A stretch of 64,000 bases of DNA from Cenococcum geophilum 1.58 (GCA_001692895.1 KV748176.1:2480001-2544000), one strand, 5' to 3'; shown: positions 10,481-24,900, counted from the first letter of the stretch. Translations and numbers: made by a program. The notes: a model not told the origin generated them from the sequence alone.

Positions 10481-13400
10481 AGGGCGTAACCTTAGTTATA
10501 ATTAAAAGTTTTTTATTCTCCTACCTACTTTCTTTTCCGTTTGCCCCTTAGGGTAAAGTAACTATTATACATCTCCTTTACGTTCTTATTAATGTCCTCT
10601 GCTGGGACCTATTTGTTATATTTTTCTGGCTAGCCTTTCCACTTAACCAGGTACTGTAGGGTCTGGTTACGTCCCTTCTTTCCACGTACTTCTTCTACCT
10701 TATATTAGTCCTCTTAGTCCACTTAATCGTCTAGCTTAATAGGCCCTAGTAGAGGGTCTTTAGTAGTGCCCTTATGTTGTTTATATGGCTCTAGTAAGCT
10801 AATATAGAACATTAGGTGGATACGGTAAGACGTAGGTAGATATAGTCGGTATACTTACTTTCTAACTGGTTCGGCTATACTAAAAGGTCCAATAAAGCAT
10901 GCTGTGAGTTTCTTACTAGGCCTTTTTAGTTTAAGGTTCTTAGTTAATAGCAAGACTAAATCCCCTACTTTGTATGCCTATAGTTAGTAATAACGATTGT
11001 AGTATTTCGCCTGCGCCTTAGCAGCGTGTTCCTAGCGTTTCGCCAGCGCTTCGCGTTTAAGGGATATCCTTTTAATTCTCTTAGAGGCGGCTGGAATAGA
11101 ACTACTATCGTCTGCCTTAACCTCGTATTCTAGACGCGGGTAAAACCCGTAGCAGGCATAGAACGGGCTTATACCTGTTATACTATATTCAGCATTATTA
11201 TAGGCGAATTCGGCTAGTAATAAAAGGCCTACCTAGTTACTTTGCTTTTTGTTATAGAACATACGGAGGTAATACTCTAGGGTTTAGTTCTGGCGTTCTA
11301 TTTACCCGTCCATTTGCGGGTAAAAGGCCGTATTTAGCCTACGTTTTATCTTTATAGTAAAGTATAGCTCCAACCAGAACTTACTAGTGAAGATACTGCC
11401 GCGATTAGACATAATCCCCCTAGGGGCTCCAAAACGGCGTACTACTTTATTAAGAAAGAGATCCGCGAGTTCGGTTATAGTAATAGTTTTTACTATAGGT
11501 AAATATAAGGCTATTTTAGTATAGCGGTTAACTATTACACATATTGCGTTATATACCTTATTGCCTCATTTACTAGGCGGTAGGCCTGTAATAAAGTCCA
11601 TTATAATCTTCTACCACGGCTAGTCCAGGCAAGGCAGCGCTTAAAGCTCGCTATAAGGGTAATATTAAGGCGCACGCATACGTTGGTATAAATTATAGGT
11701 AGAGATATAGTTCATAATATCCGTATTTATACTAGGCTAGTAGTACTTACGCAAGAGTAGATCTAGAGTTTTTTTCTTACTAAAGTGCCCAGCTAGGGTA
11801 TTATTATAGTAGATCTATAGGAGTTCTGCATGAACTGCTAGGTCTAGGGGCATATATAGCCTCCCGCGGTAATAAAGTAGTCTAGCGGAATTAAACTGCT
11901 ATACTGGCTTTGAGCGGGCGTGTTAACGGCGTCTCGCAGTATCTATGCTGTCGCTGCGCTTTTATAGCATAAAGTTATCTTTAGTCTAAAGTCCTTTAAT
12001 AAGCTTAATAACTATTTCCGTACTAGACTTATAAGCACTCTCTTAAGTACTAGCTTCTTTAACTTAGGTCCTCGTTACACGCTACTTAATGGTATACATA
12101 TAGGTTACCTAGTTAAACTATAATGCTATATAGCCTAGGCGTACCGCCGTTAGGTTGCTGGCTTATAGCCATAAAAACGACACCTCTATAGAAGGCTCGT
12201 TTTCTTATACACCTAATAGGACTTTTACCTTAGGTTGGTGGCCCTATATTTCTAAAGTCCTTTAGAGCAATAGTAGCATAATGTCTTCTTCTGGCGGACC
12301 CCTTGCGCCTAGGGGTTGCCTTAACAGCGCGTCTGCGGGGTTTATTTTTCCCGCCCTATACTTAATAACAAAGTCATAGGCAGCTAATGCTATAGCCCAT
12401 CTGGCTTACCGTCTATTAAGGGCTTTTACTTTTATAAAACCCTTTAGATTATTATGGTCTGTAAGCACTTTTAGGCAGCTTAATAGCCCCTTAATATAGT
12501 GTCTCTAATACTTAAAAGCCTCTACGATAGCTAGTAGCTCCTAATCATAGGTCTTATAATTGCGCTTTACTGGCGAAAGCTTTCTAGACTAGAAGGCTAT
12601 TGGATGCTAAAGATTATTTTTAAACAGCTGTAATATAATTGCTGCTAGGCCTTATATAGAGGTATTAGTCTCTAATCGGGTTAGTAAGCCTGGCGTATAG
12701 TGTTATAGAAGCAGCGCCGTCGTAAAGGCGTCGCAGAGCCGGCGTATCGCCTGCTCCGCCTTTTCGGGCTAACTAAAAGGCCTAGCTTTACGGCTGTTCT
12801 TTACTCCCTTAAGGAGATTAGTAATAGGCTTCGCAATAGCAGAGTACTTATAAATAAACCGGTAATAGAAGTTGGCAAAACCTAGGAAGACCTAGACATC
12901 CCTATAGGATTAAGGGCTCTCCTACTTAGTAATGGCTTCTACCCGGCTAGGATCTATTGCTACGCCTTTAGGACTAATAATGTATCTTAGGAACTTAACC
13001 TCTTGTACGTTAAACCTGCACTTCTTAAGGTTTGTATACAGTTAATATTGCCGCAACCTACGTAGCACTTCTAGTACGTAGCGCTAGTGTTCCCCTAGAT
13101 TTTTAGAGAAAATTAGAATATTATTAAGATAGACCATATAGAAGACGTCTACTAGTCCTAATAAGGCCCAATTAATATAGCCCTAAAAGGTCGCTAGTCT
13201 ATTAGTTAGCCTAAAAGGCAAAACTAAATACTTAAAGTGGCCGTAACGCGTGCGGAATGCCGTCTTTTACTCGTCGCCCCAATGGATATGAAGGCGGTAA
13301 TACGCATTCGTTAGGTCCAACTTAGTAAAGATCTTAGAACCTACTAAGCGGTCCAAGGTCTTACTAATTAATAGTAGTATAAGACGATTCTTAATCGTTA

Positions 13401-15534
13401 CCTTATTAAGGCCTTTATAGTCTATACAGAGCCGCAGCTTCCTATCTTTTTTAGGTATAAATAGGATAGGTGCCCCTATGGGACTAGTACTTGGTTGGAT
13501 TTAGCCTTTAGCTAAGGCGTTATCTAAGTACTCCCTTAGTACCTCTAGCTCCTTAACTAAGAGGTTATAGAGCGGCCTATACGGGACCTCTTGTCCCTCT
13601 TCCAGGTTAATAGCATAGTTGCCCTAGTGGTATTGGGGTAGCTTTCCTGCTTCCTTATATAAGAAGACATCGCTAGCTTCTTTTAACTATGGGGGAAGGA
13701 CCAGCAAGCTGCCGTTATTTTGTTTGCTAGGCATTAATCTAGTAATTACTAGGGTAAAGACCTTAGATTCCCTCTAGAGAGACTCCGTAAAACCCTTAGG
13801 GGTTTATAGCAATAGGGACGAGCTATCTAGCTTCCATCGCCATACCTTTGCCTTACAGTTAATAAGAAGTTAGGCCTTCTTTAACCCTGGTATACCTAGG
13901 GTAACAGTAGGGGATACGTTAGCCATTCTATAGCAGATAAGGGTTACTTCCTTTATCCTGCCCTAGCTGTCCTTTATCCTTAATAGTACCTTATAGGCTT
14001 TATAGCAATATACCTAAGTTTTATTTAACTAGGAGTAGGTAAGCAATTCTATGTCTAGTATTTTAAAGTTATACTCCATTGCGAATTACTAATTAATTAC
14101 ATTTACTTCAGCGCCGAGATTAAGCATTACTAAGGTCTCCTTCTAGGTTTGCTTAGATAGGACTTCTTCTAAAATAGTAATAGCTTCCTTACGATTTAGT
14201 GGTAGCTTGCGCCCTATGGGTGTAAGGGGCTCCGAGGGCGCCTGCCTTTTCCTAGCATTAAGATAGCGTTTATGCTGCTTAACTGCGGCTGGTACTGTTG
14301 TAGCTTTAGGCACTGTCGCCACTAATGTCCTAGCTTGCCACAATTTTTGCAGTTCCCCTTAGGTTGGGTTAAACCCCCAGTAGTACTACTTCGCCCCGCT
14401 ATTGCGTTGCTGGCGGTGGTTTTAGAGTCCGCTTTCCCTAAGTTACCTAATAGGGTGGTCTTTATATTTAAGTTTGCGGCGCGCCTATTACTTCTAGCCT
14501 ATAGGGCGCTTATGCTCTTCTAGTTTTCCTCTAATAGGGCAGCTAGGGAAACTAGCTAATCTTAAATTTATAAAAACTCCTAATAGTTGGTAACCGTAAG
14601 CCGTAGCTCTAGCCATAGCTTCGCAAATAGGTGTATTATTAGATGCTTTATATTATAGGGAGAATTAATTTATGCTTTTAAGGAGGTTAGGTAAGCAGCA
14701 AACTCGTTTATAGGTTAATCGGTTTATTATATTGCCCTTATATATATTAGGGCTATATAGAGTTCTCGATTAATAGGACTTTTAATTTAGTTAATTAGGA
14801 ATTCTATTAGCTCCTCCTAGGTAAACTGCGTATTTAAGTAGTTATCTTTATACTGCAGCCAAAGGGTTCGGTTAGTCCCCTTTATATATTATATAGTAAA
14901 CGCGACTTTAGTATCCTTATCCGCGAAGCCGTCGTACTTTAGGCGGAACGCTAACTTTAAGCTATCGCGGAAGTCTTGGTGCTCTTATATAGTCTTACCA
15001 TAATATAGAGCAATCTTCTCTATTTTAACGGCCTGTTTTAACGGAGCGCCTATTATATTAGTAGCCTTCCGCTTAAGGTTTAGACGCATTTAACTATTAT
15101 TTAAGTACTCTAATAGGATAGTTTAAGGTTGTAGATCTGGGTCAGGAACAGAAGTCGACGTCGCCTCGCCACGTTAACGCCGTCTTAGCACTTCTACCTC
15201 TTCCCTAAGCAAGTGTAGTTTTCTTTGCTCTAGGAGTTATAGCTTCTTGTTTTCTAGCCGTTGTATTTCTTCCTGTATATCCCCTTCGTCCGTAGCTTTT
15301 GGTTCTGTCTGGAACGATATGGGTTCGCCTATGTTATCCTAGGGCCGATCCCCAGGCTCGGTAGTACGCACTGCGCTAGTACGCCCTCGTCTTGCCATTA
15401 GGTCGATAGGCTGCGATATAGTTAATAAATATAGGTCGTCTTCTTGATAGAGGGTTGCCGCTATATAGTCGTGGCCTTAGCAGACCGCTATGTTGTTGGG
15501 CCACTACCCCTAAAAAGGGATGAGAATTTAGTAC

Positions 15535-15737
15535 TGTTAGGACGCTAAGGTTCTTAGGGCATGTAGTAACGTAATAATAGTAGCGGGATGTAAAGAGTAT
15601 CTGGTTCTTAATAAAGTAGAACTATAGAACTAAATTCTGCTGTTCTCTAATGTGGGGTGACTACGTTTTATAGGCGCCTCGCCTGCGCTTCGCCTGCGCT
15701 AAGCCGGTTACAGCCAGTGCGTCTCTATGGCCTAACA
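15535..15737 (-). repeat. 5' LTR of gypsy B
   Basis: 203-bp partner of 9124-9326, followed on the plus strand by target duplication CTAGG. Confidence 0.92.
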
Positions 15738-18204
15738 CTAGGACTCCCTAATTGAATTATTTACGACGTAGGAAAGAACTTCTTATCTACGGAGTTTTAA
15801 TAATAGGTAAAAGTAATGGCAATTAAGGTTAAGGAAGTCCCTATTAAGGCATATAACAGTATTAGAAAAGTAGAGCAATATTATACGCCATTGCGCTAAG
15901 CATATAAGATTATTTCTTTAGAACTAGAGGATGCTAGCGAAGAAATTATCTTATAGATGGCTGTTAAGGCCGTTAATAATTCCGCTGGCCCAGATAGGCT
16001 CGTACCCATATTGCTAGTCTTTAGCGCCTACCCTTAAATAACTAACAATTCTCCACTATCTCCCTCTATTGTATAATGAGCTAAGGCTATTTATAAAGCA
16101 ATAAAGGAGGTATAACATCTATACGCTACGCGCTAGGTTAATAACGTACTAGGAATGAGAAATGGCCTAAATACCTTAACTACGCTTAATCTGCCACTTT
16201 AATCTAAAGTACGGGTATAGCGTAAAAAGGGAGGATGGTTAGGCCCATATAAACTTATTATAATTAATAGTTAAACTTATACTCTTTAGATATCCCATAG
16301 ACCTACTTAATTCCATTTAACCGTTATTAAGCCCTACTATAGGAATAATAGTTCTGAGCCTTTATAGGATGCCCTAAAGGATACCCTAGAGAATACCCTA
16401 GAGGAGAACTACGATTAACATGCTCTAGAAGGAGACTATAATTCTAATATAGTTGTAGCAGATATACCGCAACTATAATACGGTAGAGGTCGCCTAAAAG
16501 GATTATAAAATTACTAACACCTCGTTAATTTTAAAGAGTAATTTATTGCCGCCATTAAGAATAGAGTTAAGTTGTTAATAGCCTTTATAACAGCTAAAAA
16601 GAAGGCTAACTTTAAGCTCGCAAAACAGCTTTAAAAAGAAGGTTGTATTATAACTCTAAGAGCTCCTTTCTAAGCATCTAACAAGCAGGAGATCAACGGT
16701 CTTATTATAAGAGGAGTTTTTAAATTTAAGAAGTATAACCCTACTAAGCTTAATAGAGTCCATATCTTTAAGTTAAGAATGGTTAATAAGATTAAGGGCA
16801 AAGCTACTAATGCCCTATTTAAGAAATTAAGGCTTATTATCTAGGGCTATAACAATAATAGTAAGGAGACGATTCTTATATAATCTCCTATAATTTAACG
16901 AGCGAGTTAATAAGTTATTATCGCACTAGCTCCCTCCTTAATAAAGAACGGAATAGTAGTTTATTTATAAGATATTACTTAGGCCTATACCTAATTAGAG
17001 ACGCGCCTTTAGCGCTTAATACTGGCATACCTTTTAGAGCAAATTCGCTACTAATATCCCGAAGATACAATCATGGTTGTGCTTAAGCCACTATATAGAA
17101 TTACAGAGGCAGGAACCTATTAGTGGGCTACCTATAGCAAGTACTATAAAGAGAAGCTTTTAATAACTACTTCTATATTTAACCTATGCTTCCTTATTAT
17201 AACTACGGGAACTTTATTTAGAATTGTTGGTATATAAACTAATAATATAATTATCTTAGGAGACAACCAATTCTTAGCTCTTAAAGAAGCTAAGCTAGTA
17301 AAGGCAAATCTTATAGCAAAGCTAAAGGAAAAGCTTAATTTAACAACACCACTACTTTTTAATGGATGTATCCTCTCCCTAAATAAGAATTCTATTGCTT
17401 TACGCTAGAAGGGTTAAGGCAAGAAGATTGATATTATTAATATTAATTCTCTAAAGTAAGGATACGTGGAGTAATGCGCTTATAGGGCTTATGTTACTTT
17501 TATCTATTAACCCGAGGCTTTATTTAATCTCTCTATTACCGCTTAATACTAGGAACTAACTAAGGATAACGTTATTGCCCTAAATAAGCGCCTTTTCTAG
17601 TAAATAAACTACCTTAATTAGGGACTACTCTATATACCTATTAATCTTCCTACCGCTAAGCTCTTCGTATTTGTTAATAGATCGTTTATAAACAATAAAG
17701 ATTTTAGCTCCTAGCTAGGATATAAGATTATTATCATAAATAAATCTACTAGAGAGAATAACTTCACGATCTATAGTAATCTTATCTATTAGAGCTTAAC
17801 TAAAAGTAAGCGCGTTACTTAAAGTGTTCTAGCGTTAGAGATATATGGAATAGTTAGCGGAGTTAATATAGCAATTATAATTGGAACTACCCTTAAGATA
17901 ATTACAGATTAGCTTAAACTTCCCGCTATTCCTATAATTATATACACTAACTTATATTCCCTCTATAAGTGTTTAGTTAAGCTTAGTACTATAAAGGAGA
18001 AGCGTCTTATAATTAATATTATGGCACTTTAGCAATCTTACGAGCGTTAAGAACTCTTTAAAATTTAATGGATTAATGGCCAAGATAACCCAGTAGATGT
18101 AATAATAAAGGCAAACCTAAATAAGGCACTAGAGACGTTTGTTAACACAAATACTCTATATATCTAAGTTAAAGGTTAGGTTAAGAGAGAAATTTAGAGA
18201 AGTT

Positions 18205-18430
18205 AAGATCTTATAGAACTTTAACCGCTAGTTAAAGTTATCTAATTAGTTAGATTCTTGCTAAGAGCGCCACGCCTAATTAATTTAGGTGGTGGTGTGG
18301 AGTTCTACCGACGCTATTTATTAAGCTAGCCAATTAGGATTTTCCATCCCCGGGATAGAAAATTGCCATTGGCTTGGCTAAGAGCGGTAAGTAGAACTAA
18401 CATCTTCGCGCGAACCCGTATATCTACCTA
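18205..18430 (+). repeat. Hairpin module in the 3' region of copia C, shared with gypsy F
   Basis: Contains a 23-bp near-palindrome at 18217-18239 (aactttaaccg arm), then atctaattagttagatt, then a second hairpin around tccatccccggga, then aacatcttcgcgcg. The same parts occur near 44260-44420 just before the 3' LTR of gypsy F, with the first part inverted. It may be a small inserted element (MITE or SINE-like) or a captured regulatory or terminator module. Confidence 0.6.
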
Positions 18431-18529
18431 CGCTACTTCTTCTTCTTCTTCTCCTTAGTTTTTGTATCTTTGTATAAGTGGCAATTTATAAGTGTATATA
18501 GGTGGCAACTATAAAAGAAGAGTTGCCAG

Positions 18530-18693
18530 TGTTGGGAATAAAGGCAAGCGGTTGTCACGTGTCGCCGCGGCACTAGCGTGGTAAGGAACCTTAAGTTCCT
18601 TACCCTCCCCCTTTCTTCTTAAAACAGAATAAGCTTTACAACTATTATACTACCTATATTTATAGATACGTGATATCACCTTATGATCCAACA
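18530..18693 (+). repeat. Right LTR of copia C
   Basis: 164-bp partner of 6462-6625, followed by target duplication AAATA. Confidence 0.92.
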
Positions 18694-18698
18694 AAATA

Positions 18699-20013
18699 AT
18701 AGCGATATTACCTTAAATACGTAAGCTATACCACTTATATACTTTTAAATTATTATAATCTATACTACTTTATAACTATAAAGGAGCTTATACCTTAATA
18801 AGCTAAATAGGTAGAGGAGCTTATATAATTTAATTTTAAGATTAAATATAAGCTAGGGTAAAGTAACCCTACTAATAGGCTGTTATAATAGCTAGACTAT
18901 ACTAAAGGCTTTAAAACAGGAGAAGGAAAATAGATAATAAATATCTTACTCCCTATATTATAGAATAAGCTCTAGGTATAGGACACTTAAGTACCTATAG
19001 CTTTATATACTAAATCTTAGGTAGTACAAGCCCTATCAGTTTTTACAAACGTTTTAGCTAGTACCTAGTCTAAATATACCTAAATAGGACGTTCTTAATA
19101 TATTCTTAAAACCTAATAATATGCTATCTCTAATTACTAAGCTATCCCCTTAAACTAATAGCGAAGTTATAAAGCAATTAGAACTTGGAGCCCTATAATA
19201 ACTAAAGGACTTTAACCTTATAGCGGCCTTCCTAATATATACGTACTAAGAAGTTATAAGATCTATAATACTATCTAGTTTTATACTTAAAGTAGTATAA
19301 AATAAAACAGCTTTTACCTAGAAACTATTTAAAAGGCTAACGGATCTTATCTATAAGGTATAATAAAGGGACGCCTTTTATACCATCTTTAATATAGAAG
19401 TAGACCGGAAATATAATAGAAAAGAAGCTATAAAGTACTAAAATTGGAAACTAAACCTAATGGGCCTACTATATAGAAATAGTAAGGTTTAGGTGCTATA
19501 AGAAGCAAATCTATAATAGAAGATTCCTATAAAGAATTATAATAATCCTCTATGCGGCTACTCTGGTTAAACTAAAATAGTAAAATTACTCTAGCGCAAA
19601 TACTATTAGCTAAAGCTTAAGTAGGAAGTAAAGAAGTATATTAACTATTATAAGAAGTGTTAAGTATATAAAATCCGCAGACATAAGCTATAGGGTTTGC
19701 TTAAATTAGTTCCCCCTACTAGTAAGCTATAGTAATATTATACTATAGACTTTATTACAAATCTCTTACTATTTAAAAATAGTTAAGGACAAATATATAA
19801 TTTAGTCTTTATACTTATTAATAAGTTTTTAAAGTATGTCTAATACTTCCTATTAATAAGACGATTAATATATAAGCGCTCGCCAGCCTAATTAAGAAGA
19901 AATACTTTCTCAAAGTAAATTAGCCGCACTTTATTATTATTAATAGACGCAGCGTCTTTATAAGTCAATACTGGTTAGATCTATACTTTTATTTAAAGAT
20001 AGACCACTATTAT
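18699..20013 (+). mobile_element. Gypsy A, second piece (RNase H end and integrase)
   Basis: Continues element A after copia C: the end of RNase H, a linker closely similar to gypsy F near 41580, the zinc-binding start of integrase around 19.56-19.7 kb and the front of the integrase core. It stops at 20013 where element D inserted. Broken by RIP at many places. Confidence 0.75.
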
Positions 20014-20193
20014 TGTCGGTATTACCCAAGTGCACTTGTATGGCCTATTAACTGTTAAATTGATTCTTATCTAATAGGTATCGAAAGCAGAGGATTATAA
20101 GGATCGCGGTGCCTAAGTAGGGGGCTGATGAGTCACCATAAGGGTGACTAATCAGAGACACGTGACTACGTAACCTGTCCATATATTCCAACA
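20014..20193 (-). repeat. Left LTR of element D
   Basis: 180 bp, ends attccaaca. Preceded by ATTAT. Confidence 0.9.
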
Positions 20194-20349
20194 CTGGCAG
20201 TTCTTTCTTTATGCTTATAGCGCTGTAGGAAGGCAGCAAGGCAGTAAGGCAGCAAGGTGTCGGTTTAGCTGGAGGTAGAAGCAGCAATAGTCTATTCGGG
20301 TAGTAGTACGGTACCAGTAGCGGTAGTAATAGTGGTTAAGTACAGAGCT

Positions 20350-20610
20350 TGTCTATCAGTCGGTCGGTTAATCGTAGGCGTATAGGCACAATCATTTGGT
20401 CGGTAGATCGCAGGCGTATTAGCGCGATCAGTATTATAATAGCAGGCATAGCGGCGCTATCAGTTTGTCCATGGTACATAGCAGTACGGTGCCAGTGTAG
20501 GGTCGGTTCCGTAGGCAGATCAGCACGGAGTCTTATTATAGGGTTAATTCGCGGGCGTATTGGTATAGTGTCTTATTAGTTCGTGTTCGCAGGCGTATCG
20601 GCATAGCAGC
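20350..20610. repeat. Irregular tandem repeat in element D
   Basis: Recurring gcaggcgtat / cgtaggcgtat motifs, each followed by a variable text with ggc and atc words (units of roughly 40-60 bp). It makes a 76-codon frame on the plus strand that is compositionally repeat-derived and not treated as a gene. Confidence 0.5.
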
Positions 20611-21542
20611 CGCAGACACTGGCAGTTCTTTTCTTTATACGTAAAACTGCTATTCCAGCGAAGCTTGGTCTATATCCAAATTCCTATTTATATCTTTTAG
20701 ACGACGATATCCCCGAACATACTTATGGAGAGTGGTATTTAAAGGGATTATAGATCCGCACTTAGTATATTAAAATGGTTAACAATTTAGTAAATATTTA
20801 AAGAGCGCTTGACCTAAAGGGAATATAGTAGAGCACTTTTCGCAGGTTTAAGGTTGCGGGGGTTTATACGAGCTTGGCTGCCGTGGCTCTTTAGCTTTAG
20901 TTAATAAAGAGGGTAAAGCTAGCGGAGCTTGCGTAGACGGAGCTTGTGCGGACGAAGCTTGTTATTGCTGTAATTGCTAAACTACGCTTTATAACTCCTT
21001 AATCTCTTCCTTTTACTCTTAATTTGCCTTCTAGATTCTTTCGTACTATTATTAACGTAGGTCTAGAATATCTTACTATTAGCATAATTTCGTTTTAAAA
21101 GTCTGCTCTTATTATTAAACTATATTTTATATATCCTCAATCTGTTTTTAATAAGCGGTTATAGTAGAAAGCTCCCATTAGGCTTTGTTGTTATAGATAT
21201 TAATATAGTAAAGCCGTCCGGTGGTTATATAGGTCCCGCTTTTATATTCTTTAGAAAGTTAAGGTGGTGCTATTATTAAGGGTTTGTAGCTACCGCAGAT
21301 ACTAGTAGATTTAAGAGGGCAGAGGTAGTAGGTCTTAATTCCTCTAGTAGTTCTTTCTTTATGCGTAAAACCACTAATATATAGACTTTGTTAATGTGGT
21401 ATTTATGGCTTGCAAAGGCCGTAGAAGGGGAAAGAGGGGTAGGGGCACGCTGGCGTTTAGGGCGCGCTGTTAACGTAATTTTCAACGTAGCAGATCTGCA
21501 AGGAAGATAGTAGATAGTATTAGGATTGTAGGTAGATAGGGG

Positions 21543-21745
21543 ATGGTTTGCTACTAACGCTGCTAGGTTATTAGGTATTGGGTGCTGCTAACGCTGCTAG
21601 GTTATAGGGTGCTGCTAACGCTGCTAGGTTATTAGGTATTGGGTGCTGCTAACGCTGCTAGGTTGCTATAATGCTGCCATAACGCTGCTAGGTTGTTGGG
21701 TATTGGGTGCCGCTAACGCTGCTAGGTTGCTATAATGCTAGAGTA
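21543..21745. repeat. Tandem repeat of gctgctaacgctgctaggtt in element D
   Basis: About seven copies of a unit built on aacgctgctaggtt with variable spacers (ttaggtattgggtgctgct or gctataatgct). Related ctgctaggg text continues on the other side of copia E (26.79-27.15 kb), so the array was split by that insertion. Confidence 0.75.
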
Positions 21746-21804
21746 CTACGCGAGGCTATTAGGCGTTAATTTATATGCTAAGACGCGTACTAGGGGGTGG
21801 TTTG

Positions 21805-21925
21805 TAATGTTTTTGGTGCTCTAATTGGTTAATTATTATGTTTATATATTCTAGAATACAGAAGGGCATCGCAGACTATATACCTAGTCTTAATGCAGGG
21901 GCTTGCAGTACTGACAAATTCAACA
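21805..21925 (-). repeat. 3' LTR of copia E
   Basis: 121 bp. Ten differences from the partner copy by eye, all transitions. Confidence 0.9.
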
Positions 21926-24900
21926 CTTCCACTCAGGAATGCGAGCTATAGTTAAGCTATTGCTCTCTGGTAGCAGTTATATAAATAAAGTTGATAGTTC
22001 CAATACGCCCAAAAACCCGTTATATCTTAGGGAAAATCGCAGTATATTATTAGCTGGAAAACATAAACCAGCTCATATCTTAGCATCTCTAGGCGATAAA
22101 AACCCCCCTATAATAGGAGGGAAAAGCCTTACCTACCGTGTCTTCTTATGCCTGCTCTAGCCCAATTGCCTTCCTAAATCTCTCGAACTTAATCTTATCT
22201 AACGCTTTTATTAAGCCGTTGGCTACCTAACTCTCTATCTTAATATACTAAAGCTCTACAGCTCCCTCGCTAACCTTATCTCGTATAAAATGATATTATA
22301 TATTAATATGCTTAGTACGGGCGTGAAATTAAGGGTTCTTCGCAAGTATAATAGCGCCTTAATTATCGCAGTATATAATTGTCGCTTGCGCTTTATTCGC
22401 TGCTTCGGGTCGTATTTTATTAAATAGTCGTTATAGCCAAATTACTTCTTTTATAGTGTTTGTCTGGCCAATATATTCGGCCTTATATAATAATAGTATA
22501 ATAGTTAACTATAGTTTTAAGGACCAGCTAATTACTGCACTTCCTATATTAAAAATATAGCCTAAAGTTAATTTCCGAGTATTATAGTCTCCTGCCTAAT
22601 CAGAATCACTATAGCTAGATAGTGCTACTAGTGGGCCCTTAAAGACAAGCACATAGTTAACCGTTTTCTGGAGGTATTAAAAGATTCGAGTTACTATAGC
22701 CTTGTATACTTACGTAGGTTTTATAGCAAATCGGCTAATAACTAAAACAGCGTAGGCGATATTAGGGTGGGTTCCCAGTATAGCGTACATAAGGGAGCCT
22801 ACGGCACTTTAATACCATTTAATATCGGCTGTCTTTAGCTCGTACTCGGCTTCTGCTTTCTATAGCCTTATATACGTATTAATTAGCGTATTATACTTCT
22901 TATTGCAGTTCCATATCCTAAAGTCGCGTAGCACTTTCTTAAGATAGCTTCGCTGGCTTAGCTTTAGGGTTCGGTTTTGTTAATCTCTTATTACCTCTAT
23001 TCCAAGGTAGTACTTATAAGGGCCTAGGTCTATTATATAAAAACGCTTACTTAGCTTCGCTTTAATTATAGAGATATTAGCCTTAGATGGGCCAACTATA
23101 AGAAGATTATTAATAAAGACTGCAATATATATGCCTTTGCTGTCGTGAAATATATAGTTGTCGGCTATAAGGGGTTTAAAGCTAAGGGTTTTGAGGTAGG
23201 CCGTAAAGGTAAAATACAAGACACGCGGTAATTACTTTAGGCCGTAAAGTGCCTTATTTAGCTTATAGACCCTATATAACTCCCTAATAGCTCCCATTCC
23301 TTCAGGCTGCTCTATATAGATTTTAGTATCAATATCGCCGTAAAGAAAAGCCGTTTTAACGTCCATTTATTTAATCTTAAGGTCATTTACTACCGCGATC
23401 GCAAATAATAGCTTATAGCTTATTAGCTTAACAACCAAGGCAAAGGTCTTATAGTAGTTAAGGCCTTCTCGCTACTTAAAACCTCTTACTACCCATCTCA
23501 ATTTATATTATAGAATCTCACCATTTAAGCCGCGCTTATACTTATACACCCATTTACCAATTAATACCGTTCTATCTTTTAGTCGATTAACTAGGTCCTA
23601 AGTATAGTTTTTAGTTAAAGAGTTAACCTCATCTTCTATTAACTTCTCCTACTGCTTTACATTCCCTCCACTAACAGCTTCTTTATATGTTCGTAGTTTA
23701 TAGGGTTCTAAGCTATCTATATTTGTAATAAAAGCGATAAAATAGGGCTCGTTAGTTGCGGTAAGTAGTGCTTGTTTAAGCGGGTAATATATAGTTGCTT
23801 TTACAATTCGTGGACGAGGTTCCCGTGCTAGTGCCGGCACTAATATATAGTCTTATCTGGGTAAAGGCTCTCTTTCTAGGCTAGGAGTAACCTAAATTAT
23901 CTTATTATCCCCCTATAAGTTAGGCACGGGATATACAAAAAGTGTTAATAAGTGTTGTCTTTTAGCCAAAGGCTTAGATACTCCTATATCATTAAGGCCT
24001 CTCTTTTCGGCTATAAACTATACAGATAACGCCCAGATTAGTTATCTAGTGGTAGTAATAAGTTGGTAAATATAATCGCCTTTATAGCCAAGAAGCGTAT
24101 ATTTAACCGCATTATCCTTCTATTTAGAGCGGATTCTTTCTAAAGCTAAGTACTTTATACCTAGTGTGCGTATATATTAGTAGTAAGGATCATATCTATA
24201 CTAAGCTCGGTATAGTATTATCTAAAGCCTTAATTAGAGAGTGCGTATTTAGACGTAGTTTGCTATACGTACCATTTCCGGCCAATATTCCTATAACAAT
24301 CCTAAAAGCTTTAGAAAGGTTTTAGCCTTATTCTAGATAATATACCTAAGCTTCTCTATAGCGCCATTTTACTATAGATTTCCTAGGACTATAAATTCTG
24401 GTATAATGCCTAAGAGAAAAAGGTATCTTAACATAGCTTTAGACGTATATTCTCTACTATTATTAGCTCGTAGCCGATAAATCTTATAATCTAGTTGTTT
24501 ATAGTATTATTTAAAGTTTCTAAAATAATTAAATACGTCGGCCTTAGACTTAATACAATAGGTAACTAAGAGTTAGGTTACGTTATAAAGGAACGTAATA
24601 ATAAATTAGGAGCTATTAAGTCTAATCTTAAATAGCCCTAACACGTCTAAGTAGATAAGATCTATAGGAGCCTCTCCTGGTCGGATATAGCTGTTATAGG
24701 GTTTTAAGCGTAGCGTAGATATTCCGCATGTCTTATAAGGGGAAATTTTAGGGATTGGCTTAGTAAGGTTAATTTCCTCTATTATTTTAGCCATTCTAAA
24801 TAATATGCTTTCCGCAATATAGCCCAGACAATTATACTAAACTTATAATATATTAGGGTTAATCTCCGTAGAGAGAAGGGCTAATTACTATTTAAGGGTT

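Larger units (their letters stand above)
9124..15737 (-). mobile_element. Ty3/gypsy chromovirus B, LTR to LTR, inside copia C
   Basis: LTRs of 203 bp (TGTTAGGACGC...GCCTAACA) with target duplication CTAGG at 9119-9123 and 15738-15742. On the minus strand: gag from an ATG near 15396, zinc knuckle about 14.34 kb, protease about 14.1 kb, reverse transcriptase about 13.49-13.03 kb ([26 protein letters not shown]), RNase H, integrase about 12.0-10.8 kb and a chromodomain near 10.75-10.6 kb (QYLVKWKG). A G-rich polypurine tract (aagaaggggggggg) sits next to the 3' LTR. Broken by RIP but less decayed than gypsy A. About 1.1 kb between the chromodomain and the 3' LTR is unusually long and has its own features (see 9780-10480). 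Confidence 0.9.
6462..18693 (+). mobile_element. Ty1/copia element C, LTR to LTR, contains gypsy B
   Basis: Two 164-bp LTRs (TGTTGG...CCAACA) and a 5-bp target duplication AAATA at 6457-6461 and 18694-18698. Parts on the plus strand: gag from an ATG near 7029; integrase about 8.78-9.12 kb, continuing after B from 15.74 kb; reverse transcriptase about 16.9-17.45 kb (DITQAYTQ, then PLYRITEAGTY, then a GIQTNN catalytic-box remnant); RNase H about 17.65-18.13 kb. Domain order integrase before reverse transcriptase marks Ty1/copia. A purine-rich tract ending in gttgccag precedes the right LTR. The copy is broken at many places by RIP. The internal sequence directly after the left LTR (tgattagtggttaac) is shared with element D and may be the primer site. 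Confidence 0.88.
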